Source of the DNA: Clostridiales bacterium
GTDB taxonomy: Bacteria; Bacillota; Clostridia; Christensenellales; Aristaeellaceae
Length of the DNA: 36,913 nt
Reading direction: 5' to 3'
Assembly (NCBI GenBank): GCA_016930575.1
Contig: JAFGGL010000022.1
Coordinates: 1 to 36,913 of the forward strand
Positions 1 to 7,313 of the stretch are shown piece by piece; the stretch's first letter is position 1, and each line of letters begins with the position of its first letter. Below the pieces are notes generated by a model, which worked only from the letters and a program-made list of their open reading frames with translations, made no database searches and was not told the DNA's origin. Both the position numbers and the translations under genes were made by a program.

Positions 1-224
1 CCATGGAGGAAATGACCGTGGACGAGGCCAAAGCCCAGGGCGCCATCGGCCTGTTTGAAAGCAAATACGGCGAGAAGGTGAAGGTCTACACCGTCGGCGA
101 TTTCTCCAAGGAGATCTGCGGCGGTCCGCATGTGGAAAACACGTCCGAGCTCGGCTCGTTCAGGATTCAAAAGGAGGAAAGCTCCTCCGCAGGCGTACGA
201 CGGATCAAGGCTGTTGTGAACTAG
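1..224 (+). CDS. alaS: Alanyl-tRNA synthetase, C-terminal end (partial, short form)
   Basis: This is the 3' end of a gene that enters from the left edge; the frame runs from base 3 to the TAG at 222-224. AlaS charges tRNA-Ala in the cytoplasm. The visible residues carry the end of the second additional (SAD) domain: the zinc-ligand motif CGGPH, then HVENTSELG and a closing [12 protein letters not shown]. In classical AlaS of about 870 residues, a DHHA1/C-Ala region follows this point. Here the protein stops directly after the SAD domain, as in short AlaS forms found in some Clostridia and small-genome bacteria. A free-standing AlaX-type editing protein is an alternative, because the N-terminal part is not visible. 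The next gene starts 13 bp downstream, so the two are probably co-transcribed. Confidence 0.8.
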   Translation, partial: MEEMTVDEAKAQGAIGLFESKYGEKVKVYTVGDFSKEICGGPHVENTSELGSFRIQKEESSSAGVRRIKAVVN

Positions 225-237
225 GGAGAACATTCTT

Positions 238-2382
238 TTGGCACAAGCGAAGCAGACACAAACGGCGGCCTGGGCATCGTCCCGGCGGATCATGCTGGTG
301 ATGATGTCGCTGCCGGCGCTGTACAACTACCTGTATTCCATGACCGTATCCGACGCGTATACGCTGTCGCCGGTCTTCGGCGGCGCGCTGTTTATGAGCG
401 GCGCGGCCGCCACCGCCTATGCGCAGACCTATCTGGGCGAACGCCGCAAAAGCCTGACAAAGCGTATCCGCGTACTCGGCACGCTCTTACTTGCGGTCAT
501 GTTTTTGCTCACGCTGATGCTGTGGGTCATCTACCCATTCTTCTCCCGCGTCTCCCATTTCTGGGAGCTGTCCGCCGTAACCCTGGTGCTTACCGTACGC
601 GGGGTGATCGCGCGCGGGCTGGTGGGCAGCGTCATGCGCGGGCGCATGGGCAAAAAAGCGTTTACGGCGTCTTTCTCCCTGCTGCAGGCAGGGCTTACGG
701 GGATGATCGCGCTGCTCTATTTTCTCACGCTTTCGGCATCGTCCGCGTGGTATATGCTGGGCGGCTATGCTTTGAGCGTGCTGCTGGAAAGCCATACCCT
801 ATGGCGCGACCGCAAATCCGTCGCCATGGAGAACCGGCCCGAACCGCTGGAAAAAGAAACCGCGGAGCATATGGCGAAGGAACTGCGGCAGATGAACGCC
901 TTCGGCGCGTACCAGCGCATGCATACGCTAATATTGATCGCGCTGCAGGCGACGCTCGTGATGGTGTACACCTTCATCGGCATCACGACGCAGGAGATCA
1001 TCTCCTGCCTTGCGATCTCGGTGGGGTGCACCATCATCATGCGCGAGGCGACGGATTTCGTCCTGAGCCGCTTCAAGCGCCGCAGGCCCGCGGCGCTCAA
1101 TCTCCTGCTGGTCGGCCTTTTTGGCTGGGTTTACGCGCTGACGCTGTTTTACCGCATGCTTTCGGACAGCTCCTCCCTGCTGATGACCTATCTTACGCTG
1201 GGGCTGTGCTCGGCGGGACTGAGCGTATCGGTCACGAGCCTTGCGCAGATCGAGCGCGAGATGACCGCAGTGGCGCAGTACCGCCTGCGCGACCACATGC
1301 AGGGCTACGGCAGCATGCGCGCGGTGAATACCGAGCTTTCCATTCTGGCGGGGCAGCTGTTTGCGCTGCTGCTGCTTGCCGCGCTCAGCCTGCCGGCGGG
1401 CGTCAACCTGACGGAACTTGAGTTCGCGCAGGTGATACGGGACTTCCGCCCGCTGATGATCCTGCCGCCGCTGCTGATGACGGTCGTGGCGTTTTTGCTG
1501 GTGCTGCGCTTCCCGATGAACAACCGGCATTTCCAAAAGCTCAAGCGCTTCCTCACCCTCAAGGACGAGGATAATCCGGCGTTGAAAAAACAGCTGGATA
1601 CCGTGGTTGTGCACAAATACATCAACCGTTTCGGGCTGAAGATCATTATCTTTTTCCTGCGGCTGCTGATGCCGCACAAGGTCGTCGGCAAGGAACACCT
1701 GCAGGGGCTGGAGGACGGCACGATGATCTTCATCTGCAACCACGGCGAGGTCTACGGCCCCGTGGCTGCCACGCTGCACATGCCCGTCAGTTTCCGTTCC
1801 TGGAGCATTTCGGAGATGATGGACAAGGACATCATCGTGGATTACCTGTACCGCAATACCGCCGTGCGCCAGGACTGGTGCCCGAACTTTATGAAAATGC
1901 CGCTGACGAAGATGTTCGCGCGATTCTTCCTGTGGGCGTTCAAAAGCATGGAGGCCATCCCCGTATACCGCAGCTCTCCGCATGAATTGATCAAGACCTT
2001 TCGCATGACAGTCGACGCCATGCAGGCGGGCGACAACCTGTTGATCTTTCCCGAGCGTGGCGATAGGTACGAACCCGGCGAGCGCGGCTATGCCGAGGAA
2101 GGCATCGGCGACCTGTACACGGGCTTTGCGATGCTCGCGCCCGCGGTATATAGAAGGACCGGCAAGGCCGCCGTGTTTATCCCGGTCTACGCCTCCAAAA
2201 AGCTGAAAACGCTGACCTTCGGCGAGGGCATACGCTACGATCCCTCTGCGCCCGCCAGCGAAGAAAAGCTGCGCATCGTAGCCGGGCTGACGCACAGCAT
2301 CGAAGCCATGGCGATCGACGAACGGGAAACGGCGGAGACGCCGCAGCAGAAAGCCCCGAAAGAGACGCGCGATGAACATTGA
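238..2382 (+). CDS. Polytopic membrane protein fused to a PlsC-type acyltransferase
   Basis: The protein has 714 residues and starts at a TTG, supported by GGGAGA eight bases upstream. Residues about 15-430 are strongly hydrophobic, with roughly ten or more membrane segments, and resemble a transporter/flippase-like module. Residues about 480-700 form a glycerolipid acyltransferase domain facing the cytoplasm. The usual catalytic NHx4D reads N501-H502-GEVYGP, so the Asp position is not conserved. From memory, the NH...YGP form recurs in a clostridial lysophospholipid acyltransferase family. A FPER motif at about 604-607 matches the family's FPEG block. The architecture recalls the LplT-PlsC type of fusion (Aas), and a role in lysophospholipid movement and re-acylation is an inference. 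Its last 11 bases overlap the next gene. Confidence 0.72.
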   Translation: MAQAKQTQTAAWASSRRIMLVMMSLPALYNYLYSMTVSDAYTLSPVFGGALFMSGAAATAYAQTYLGERRKSLTKRIRVLGTLLLAVMFLLTLMLWVIYPFFSRVSHFWELSAVTLVLTVRGVIARGLVGSVMRGRMGKKAFTASFSLLQAGLTGMIALLYFLTLSASSAWYMLGGYALSVLLESHTLWRDRKSVAMENRPEPLEKETAEHMAKELRQMNAFGAYQRMHTLILIALQATLVMVYTFIGITTQEIISCLAISVGCTIIMREATDFVLSRFKRRRPAALNLLLVGLFGWVYALTLFYRMLSDSSSLLMTYLTLGLCSAGLSVSVTSLAQIEREMTAVAQYRLRDHMQGYGSMRAVNTELSILAGQLFALLLLAALSLPAGVNLTELEFAQVIRDFRPLMILPPLLMTVVAFLLVLRFPMNNRHFQKLKRFLTLKDEDNPALKKQLDTVVVHKYINRFGLKIIIFFLRLLMPHKVVGKEHLQGLEDGTMIFICNHGEVYGPVAATLHMPVSFRSWSISEMMDKDIIVDYLYRNTAVRQDWCPNFMKMPLTKMFARFFLWAFKSMEAIPVYRSSPHELIKTFRMTVDAMQAGDNLLIFPERGDRYEPGERGYAEEGIGDLYTGFAMLAPAVYRRTGKAAVFIPVYASKKLKTLTFGEGIRYDPSAPASEEKLRIVAGLTHSIEAMAIDERETAETPQQKAPKETRDEH

Positions 2383-3646
2383 CATCGTAGAAAAAAACCG
2401 CGAACTCCGCAGGTTCAGGGAAAAATCAAGCTTCGACGCGTTTTTCTGGGCGGCGTTTGCGCTGCTCGTTTTGGTATCGCTCATCGTATTCTACCGGGAA
2501 GCGAACGCCGCGGACAGCGAGCTCGCGCTGCAGTCAGGGCTCGCCGCCGGAAGCGTATCCTTCGAAAGCTCAATCGGCAGCGTCAGCGCGCCGTTCTGGC
2601 ATATCAGTTTCAAAGCGCTGTATGCCCTCGGCGTTCCGTTTGCGTGGGCCGCCGCCGTAGTATGCACCGCGTATAAGCTGCTTGGCTTCGTGCTGGTGCA
2701 GCGAATCGTTTTCCTGTACCTGATGCCGGAGGCGAACGCGAAACTCGCGACGCTCGCGGCGCTCGTAGTGACGGTTTCGGCCGCCGTGCGCATCCCGTCT
2801 CTCGATCCCGGCGTGTATACGGCTGCCGGCTCTCCGGCCGTGTGGCACGATCCCGCGCAGATCGTGGGGCAGCTTGCGGCAATGCTGTGCCTGTTCTATG
2901 CCGCGCACTGCGTGTTTGGTTTGCAGAAGTACCGCGGTCAGGCGGAGGGCCGCGCCGCGGCGCTTTCCTGGAGTCAGGCGGGCGTCCTTGCGGCGCTGCT
3001 GCTGCTCGGCGCGCTGTGCGAAATCAATTTTCTGCGGGCGTTTCTGCCCGCCCTGGGAGTGTATGTACTGGCGCTGTGGGCAAAAAACCCGAAGCATCCG
3101 CGATTTTTTCTCCAGTTGTTTGCGGCCTTCCTGCCCGCCGGCGTTTGCATCGCGCTGCAGTTTACCGGCAGCGCGGACGGGCTGCGGATATCGCTGTCGC
3201 TTGAGAGTGCCTGGCTTTCCGTGCGCGGCATACTGTTGGCGGCGGCGTTCCCGCTGCTCGTGCTGATGACGGCGGCGCGAAAGGACGCCTTCCGCGATCC
3301 CGTGCTCGCGCTGTGCCTGCTGCTGACAGCGATCAGCGCGGCGGAAGCCGCCCTGTTTGAACGCATCAGCGCCGGGATTAACCGGGCGGGCATGACGGCC
3401 GTGTTTCTTATGTGGATCATCATGCTGCCGCGCTATATCACCGCCGTGTTCGACTACCGTTATGAACGGCTGCGCCTGCAGCAGGACGCAAAGCTCGGCG
3501 CCGTCCCCGCCGCCTTGCTTGTGCGCAAGCAGACGCGGCTGAATCTGAAGTCCCTGGGAATCCTTTTGGGTATCATCTTGCTGCTTTGGCATCTCTATTC
3601 GGGCTTATATTCTCTGTGCACCCTGTTTTCCGCAGGCGGCATATAG
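2372..3646 (+). CDS. Polytopic membrane protein of unknown function
   Basis: I do not recognise this 424-residue protein. It begins at an ATG inside the end of the acyltransferase gene, so the two are translationally coupled. A charged cytoplasmic N-terminus (residues 1-22) is followed by about ten hydrophobic segments spread to the C-terminus. Between the first two segments is a likely outer loop (about 47-75). A basic loop near residues 360-390 fits the positive-inside rule. The overall look, with long hydrophobic helices and short loops, resembles membrane glycosyltransferase-like or GtrA/GtrII-like proteins, but no catalytic motif is evident. Coupling to a lipid acyltransferase suggests envelope lipid or glycan work. 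A terminator follows 18 bp after the stop. Confidence 0.6.
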   Translation: MNIDIVEKNRELRRFREKSSFDAFFWAAFALLVLVSLIVFYREANAADSELALQSGLAAGSVSFESSIGSVSAPFWHISFKALYALGVPFAWAAAVVCTAYKLLGFVLVQRIVFLYLMPEANAKLATLAALVVTVSAAVRIPSLDPGVYTAAGSPAVWHDPAQIVGQLAAMLCLFYAAHCVFGLQKYRGQAEGRAAALSWSQAGVLAALLLLGALCEINFLRAFLPALGVYVLALWAKNPKHPRFFLQLFAAFLPAGVCIALQFTGSADGLRISLSLESAWLSVRGILLAAAFPLLVLMTAARKDAFRDPVLALCLLLTAISAAEAALFERISAGINRAGMTAVFLMWIIMLPRYITAVFDYRYERLRLQQDAKLGAVPAALLVRKQTRLNLKSLGILLGIILLLWHLYSGLYSLCTLFSAGGI

Positions 3647-3663
3647 AATTTCCCGGCATGTAA

Positions 3664-3693
3664 AAACTGGATACGCTTTCGCGTATCCAGTTT
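3664..3693. terminator. Bidirectional rho-independent terminator
   Basis: A 13-bp perfect stem (3664-3676 with 3681-3693) closes a TTTC loop. A-runs lie on one side and T-runs on the other. It sits between the convergent ends of the membrane protein gene and the GntR gene, so it can serve both. Confidence 0.85.
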
Positions 3694-3733
3694 AATATTG
3701 ATACTGTGTCGGAGCACTTTATTGAAAGCACTT

Positions 3734-4411
3734 CTATTTCGTGAAGTACCGGTGGTACTTTGAGTAGATCTCCTCTTTGTCCACCTTGTAGCGGCTCAGG
3801 TGCTTTACGATCAGCGCGGCGGCTTGCTCCTTGTCGCCCGCCTTCGCGGCGGCAAGCAGCTTCTGGTGGTCTTCGACGATCTTGATCTCCTTGACGGCAA
3901 ACAGGCTCAGATTGCGAACGCGGTCGAAATGCAGCGTCATGCTTTCCAGCATGTGATAGCTCTGCATCTTGTTCGTCAGGCGGAAAAACTCGCGGTGGAA
4001 CGCGTCGTCCATCTCCATGAGCTTTTCGTTGAGCTGATTTTCTAAATAGAACTCCTGCAGCTTCACGTTGGCTTCCGCCGCGGAGAAATCCAGCTCCGGC
4101 GCCATGTCACAGGCCAGCTCGAAAACCGCTTTTTCCAGCACCATGCGCATGAAGCGGCTTTCTTCCACGAAATCGTAATCGATCAGTGCGATGCGGCTGC
4201 CCCGCTGGGGCAGAATCTCCACGATGCGGATCTTTGACAGCTCGATCAACGCTTCGCGCACAGGCGTGCGGCTGAGCCCCATCGCGGCGGAAAGTTCGTT
4301 CTCGCTGAGCATCACGCCTGGCTCCAGCTCCATGGAAGCGATATTGCGTTTGAGCATCCGCAGCGCGTAATCCCGTGCCGTTTCGCGCGCGTAGCGTTCG
4401 GATATATTCAT
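3734..4411 (-). CDS. GntR-family transcriptional regulator, FCD (FadR/VanR) type
   Basis: A 225-residue cytoplasmic DNA-binding regulator. Residues about 10-75 form the winged helix-turn-helix with the typical SENELSAAMGLSRTPVREAL recognition helix and a PQRGSRIA wing. Residues about 85-215 form the all-helical FCD effector domain, including the D-x-x-FHR element (MDDAFHREFF) that contributes a metal/ligand-binding face. FCD regulators usually sense organic acids or sugar acids and repress neighbouring catabolic genes. No catabolic gene adjoins it here, so the ligand cannot be inferred. The ATG at 4411 is preceded by GAGGAG. Its own promoter contains an 18-bp palindrome (4463-4480), suggesting autorepression. 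Confidence 0.88.
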   Translation of the reverse strand: MNISERYARETARDYALRMLKRNIASMELEPGVMLSENELSAAMGLSRTPVREALIELSKIRIVEILPQRGSRIALIDYDFVEESRFMRMVLEKAVFELACDMAPELDFSAAEANVKLQEFYLENQLNEKLMEMDDAFHREFFRLTNKMQSYHMLESMTLHFDRVRNLSLFAVKEIKIVEDHQKLLAAAKAGDKEQAAALIVKHLSRYKVDKEEIYSKYHRYFTK

Positions 4412-4461
4412 GCTGCTCCTCTTTCAGTCCCGATCTCTTCGGGCGGTATACTAGTTTTTGT

Positions 4462-4491
4462 ATTGTATCATTGGATACAACGACACGTCAA
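4462..4491 (-). promoter_or_regulatory. Sigma-A promoter of the GntR gene
   Basis: On the minus strand, TTGACG (4491-4486) is followed by an 18-bp spacer and TACAAT (4467-4462). It lies about 50 bp upstream of the GntR start. The -10 and the spacer overlap the palindrome at 4463-4480. Confidence 0.65.
4463..4480. promoter_or_regulatory. Operator-like palindrome in the GntR promoter
   Basis: A perfect 7-bp inverted repeat, TTGTATC-ATTG-GATACAA, covers the -10 box and half of the spacer. A protein bound here would block RNA polymerase, so autorepression by the GntR protein is the simplest reading. The half-sites match those of the palindrome at 28593-28608 beside the Crp/Fnr gene. Confidence 0.6.
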
Positions 4492-4512
4492 GATAAAGGA
4501 ATCGCTCCCGCA

Positions 4513-5517
4513 TCACGCGAGCGGAAGCGACGGCACGGCATTCAGGTCCAGCGGCGCGGCCTGCCCCCGCCGGTAGTAGGCCGCGGAAGCGATCATCGCG
4601 GCGTTGTCGGTGCAAAGGGATATCTCGGGCATACAGAGTTTGATGCCCCGCGCCTCCGCCTGCGCCGCCATCTGAGAGCGCAGCAGACTGTTCGCGCTTA
4701 CGCCGCCGGCGAGGCACAGGGTCTTCAAGCCGCTGTCTTTGACTGCCAGCATGGTTTTTTCGCACAGGCAGTCCACGATCGCTTGCTGATAGGACGCTGC
4801 CAGATCCTGCTTCGGCAGGGGCTGCCCCTTCTGCTCCAGGTTGTGGCAGGCATTGATGAACGCGGTCTTGAGTCCCGAAAAGCTGAAATCGTATTTCCCT
4901 TCGGCCCTGGGGCGCGGGAGCTGTAAATACGCGGGATTCCCGCCCTCGGCCAAAACGCTTAAATGCGGGCCGCCGGGGTAAGGCAGCCCGAGTACGCGCG
5001 CGCCCTTGTCAAACGCCTCGCCCGCCGCGTCGTCGGCGGTTTGCCCCATCAGGGTGTACTCCCCGTAATCGTTGACGATCACCAGATGGCTGTGCCCGCC
5101 GGAGACCACCAGGCACACGAAGGGCGGCGCAAGCTCCGGGTGCGATATAAAATTCGCACTGACGTGCCCTTCGATATGGTTGACAGGGATCAGCGGCTTG
5201 CCCGTGGCGAAGCTTACCCCCTTCATGCAGCTGACGCCGATCAGTAGCGCGCCCACAAGCCCCGGCCCGTAGGTGACGGCCAGCGCGTCGATCTCCGAGA
5301 GTTTCATGCCCGCTTCTGTAAGCGCCCGGTCGATCATGCGGTCGCAGGCATCCACGTGCGCGCGGCTTGCGATCTCCGGTACCACGCCGCCGTAAAGGAC
5401 GTGCAAATCAATCTGCGAAAACACGGCGTTGGAAAGAATCCGCCTGCCGTCTTCCACAACGGCGGCAGCGGCCTCGTCGCAGCTGGTTTCCAACGCCAGG
5501 ATGCGGTACGGCTTCAT
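4513..5517 (-). CDS. tsaD: tRNA N6-adenosine threonylcarbamoyltransferase TsaD
   Basis: This enzyme transfers the threonylcarbamoyl group from TC-AMP to A37 of ANN-decoding tRNAs, working with TsaB and TsaE in the cytoplasm. The 334-residue length is normal. The N-terminal ASKHA phosphate loop reads ALETSCDEAAAA (about 8-19). The metal-binding HxxxH lies at H114-H118 in NHIEGH. The second half carries VSGGHS, a conserved FSFSGLKTA block, and the late metal-binding region LCTDNAAMIA. The start overlaps nothing; the upstream DUF1461 gene ends 2 bp away, so the pair is an operon. TsaB and TsaE are not in the window. Confidence 0.97.
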   Translation of the reverse strand: MKPYRILALETSCDEAAAAVVEDGRRILSNAVFSQIDLHVLYGGVVPEIASRAHVDACDRMIDRALTEAGMKLSEIDALAVTYGPGLVGALLIGVSCMKGVSFATGKPLIPVNHIEGHVSANFISHPELAPPFVCLVVSGGHSHLVIVNDYGEYTLMGQTADDAAGEAFDKGARVLGLPYPGGPHLSVLAEGGNPAYLQLPRPRAEGKYDFSFSGLKTAFINACHNLEQKGQPLPKQDLAASYQQAIVDCLCEKTMLAVKDSGLKTLCLAGGVSANSLLRSQMAAQAEARGIKLCMPEISLCTDNAAMIASAAYYRRGQAAPLDLNAVPSLPLA

Positions 5518-5519
5518 GC

Positions 5520-6290
5520 TTACCTATACTCCGCGGGTTCGTAGGGCGTGTGCCGCTCAAGCCTGCGCCTGCGCACCCGCCTGTCCACCATCAGCAGAAT
5601 GGCAGGCAAAAGCAGGATGCCCGCCATCAGATACAGGAAGGTGAGGGCGATGGGCCCGAGGTAATTCCTAAACATCGCAATGGGAAACAGCTGCATCACC
5701 GGCTCGTCCGCGGCGAAGATGCCGCCCGGGATGACGATGCGGTGCAGCGTCTCCCAGAAGCTCGTAAAATCAATCAGCGCCCAGAGAAACACCGCGCCCC
5801 CGGCCAATATGGGGATGACCGCCCCCAGCAGATAACCGCGCGGGGAAAAGGTCCGCGACCGCATGGCCGCAGCGCCCAAAAGCGTGAGGAATACCAGAAT
5901 AACGACGTCCGCGATCATCAGCGGGAGCATATAGCGGAACTTCAGCACCCAACTCTGCACCGCTGCCATATGCTCCGTGAAGGTATCGGGCACCGGAACC
6001 GCCTGCCCGTTTACGGTGACGGCCGAAAGCCACGCGGCGCGCCTTCCGGTCAGGTAGCCGACGGTCTCCTGCGCGAAGCGTTCCGCGTCTTCTTCGGACA
6101 GCATTCCGGTCTGCACCAACGCCGCGTCGGTGGCTTCCCGGAAATGGCCGATGTCGGTCACATGCACGCCAGCGGCGTAGCCCAGGCTCAGCACCGTCAG
6201 GCAAAGCCCGAGCGCCAGGCTTAACAGCGCGCCCAGCAGGCTCGTTTTCCTGCGCGAAACCATTCTGTTTTGCACGGCGTAGGGATCCAT
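5520..6290 (-). CDS. DUF1461 (TIGR01906-type) integral membrane protein
   Basis: The protein has 256 residues and four likely membrane segments (about 20-42, 115-140, 150-172 and 210-235). An extracytoplasmic loop lies after the first. The block FWETLHRIVIPGGIF followed by LFPIAMF, just before the last segment, is the signature I associate with DUF1461; the family's function is unknown. AAGGAGG sits seven bases before the ATG. It is placed two bases before tsaD, with a 183-bp gap upstream that holds a long hairpin (6343-6444). The basic C-terminal tail (RRVRRRRLERH) should lie in the cytoplasm. Confidence 0.78.
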   Translation of the reverse strand: MDPYAVQNRMVSRRKTSLLGALLSLALGLCLTVLSLGYAAGVHVTDIGHFREATDAALVQTGMLSEEDAERFAQETVGYLTGRRAAWLSAVTVNGQAVPVPDTFTEHMAAVQSWVLKFRYMLPLMIADVVILVFLTLLGAAAMRSRTFSPRGYLLGAVIPILAGGAVFLWALIDFTSFWETLHRIVIPGGIFAADEPVMQLFPIAMFRNYLGPIALTFLYLMAGILLLPAILLMVDRRVRRRRLERHTPYEPAEYR

Positions 6291-6342
6291 GGCCGCCTCC
6301 TTGTCCGTATCAAGGTAAATGATGATTAAAAGCCTGTGCGGT

Positions 6343-6444
6343 GCCTTGTTGGATTTTCGTCAGGTTGCGTCTGCGGAAGTCGAAGTAGCAGCAGCGCTAC
6401 GTCGAGACTTTCGCAAGCGCAAGATGGCGGAAATAAAGCATGGC
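6343..6444. repeat. Long imperfect palindrome (about 100-nt hairpin)
   Basis: The 183-bp gap between the EFR1 gene and the DUF1461 gene is almost filled by one long imperfect inverted repeat. The outer arms (about 6343-6368 and 6419-6444) pair over 26 positions with only a few mismatches, several of which would be G-U pairs in RNA. The inner arms (about 6368-6388 and 6396-6418) pair again around an AGCA-type loop. It has no T-run, so it is not a standard terminator. It is not similar to the other repeats in the window. It could be a mobile hairpin element, an RNA stability element or a structured RNA. Confidence 0.6.
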
Positions 6445-6473
6445 AGTGTGCGGGAGGTTTAGTCAGTGTTTAC

Positions 6474-7304
6474 TTAGGTTTGCCGGATAAAGTCCTTCGC
6501 CTTCACGCCGGGATGGCGGTAGAAATAGTTTTTATTCGTGATGCCGCCGGTGATCGCGTGCTCCGGGCACCAGTTGTAGCACGCCAGGCAATTCTCGCAG
6601 CGGTGCCGCCACACCGGCCTGCCGTCTCTGATAACGATGTTCTCTACGGGGCACACCTGCGCGCAGGTGCCGCAGCCGGTGCATGGTTCAAGCGTCGTGA
6701 AGCCCTTATCCATCATGCGTATCATATCGGCTTCGGGCGCGTCTTTCGCAAGTCCGCTCTGCTCCGCGAAATACAGCCTGCACGCGGGTTTGATCATCAG
6801 CCTCGTCATGGGAATCATCAGCCATTCCAGCAGGGCGTTGTGGTAGTGGATTCCCGTCGCCCCGCCGCGCTCGATTTTCTTCGCAATGCTTTTGCAGCGC
6901 TTTTTAAGCATGGCCTGCCGCCGCTTCCTGTTTTCATACCACTTGTGGAAGGAATTCTGCGGCATCGGCAAGCCGAACCCAAACGACAGCTTTCCGCCCT
7001 GTTCCGCAAGCAGCCTCTGTACGGTGCGCAGGGCGTCCCCCGCCGCGCCGCCGTGGGTGCATACGGCAAACACGGTTTTATCCTTGAGGTTTTTGAGTTT
7101 CCCGATAAACTCCTGTACGATCACGGGCGCGTCTGCGTAATATACGGGAAACACGACGCCGATGAGTTCCGCATCCGTTTCCACGGCTTCCGTATTCCGG
7201 TACGCGCCGATCGGATGCGGCTGGGCCTGCAGCATCCCCGCAATGTCGCGCGCCGCGCACAGCGTGTTGCCCGTGCCGGAGAAATAATAGATTTCCCGTT
7301 TCAT
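6474..7304 (-). CDS. EFR1-type flavodoxin/ferredoxin electron-transfer protein
   Basis: The protein has 276 residues. The N-terminal flavodoxin-like domain (about 1-150) begins with the FMN phosphate loop YYFSGTGNT and carries VFPVYYADAP. The C-terminal third has two 4Fe-4S motifs: C208-x2-C211-x2-C214-x3-C218-P and C236-x2-C239-x2-C242-x3-C246-P. This is the layout of cytosolic redox proteins known as EFR1 family ferrodoxins in anaerobes. They are thought to shuttle low-potential electrons, but their partners are mostly undefined. The ATG is preceded by AGAGGGA, and prfB ends 9 bp upstream, so it is read through from the prfB unit. Confidence 0.88.
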   Translation of the reverse strand: MKREIYYFSGTGNTLCAARDIAGMLQAQPHPIGAYRNTEAVETDAELIGVVFPVYYADAPVIVQEFIGKLKNLKDKTVFAVCTHGGAAGDALRTVQRLLAEQGGKLSFGFGLPMPQNSFHKWYENRKRRQAMLKKRCKSIAKKIERGGATGIHYHNALLEWLMIPMTRLMIKPACRLYFAEQSGLAKDAPEADMIRMMDKGFTTLEPCTGCGTCAQVCPVENIVIRDGRPVWRHRCENCLACYNWCPEHAITGGITNKNYFYRHPGVKAKDFIRQT

Positions 7305-7313
7305 TGATTCCCT

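Noticed and set aside
928-2484. A 518-codon minus-strand open frame
   Set aside because: It is antisense to the membrane/acyltransferase gene, which has a ribosome site and motifs. The composition is typical of a shadow frame.
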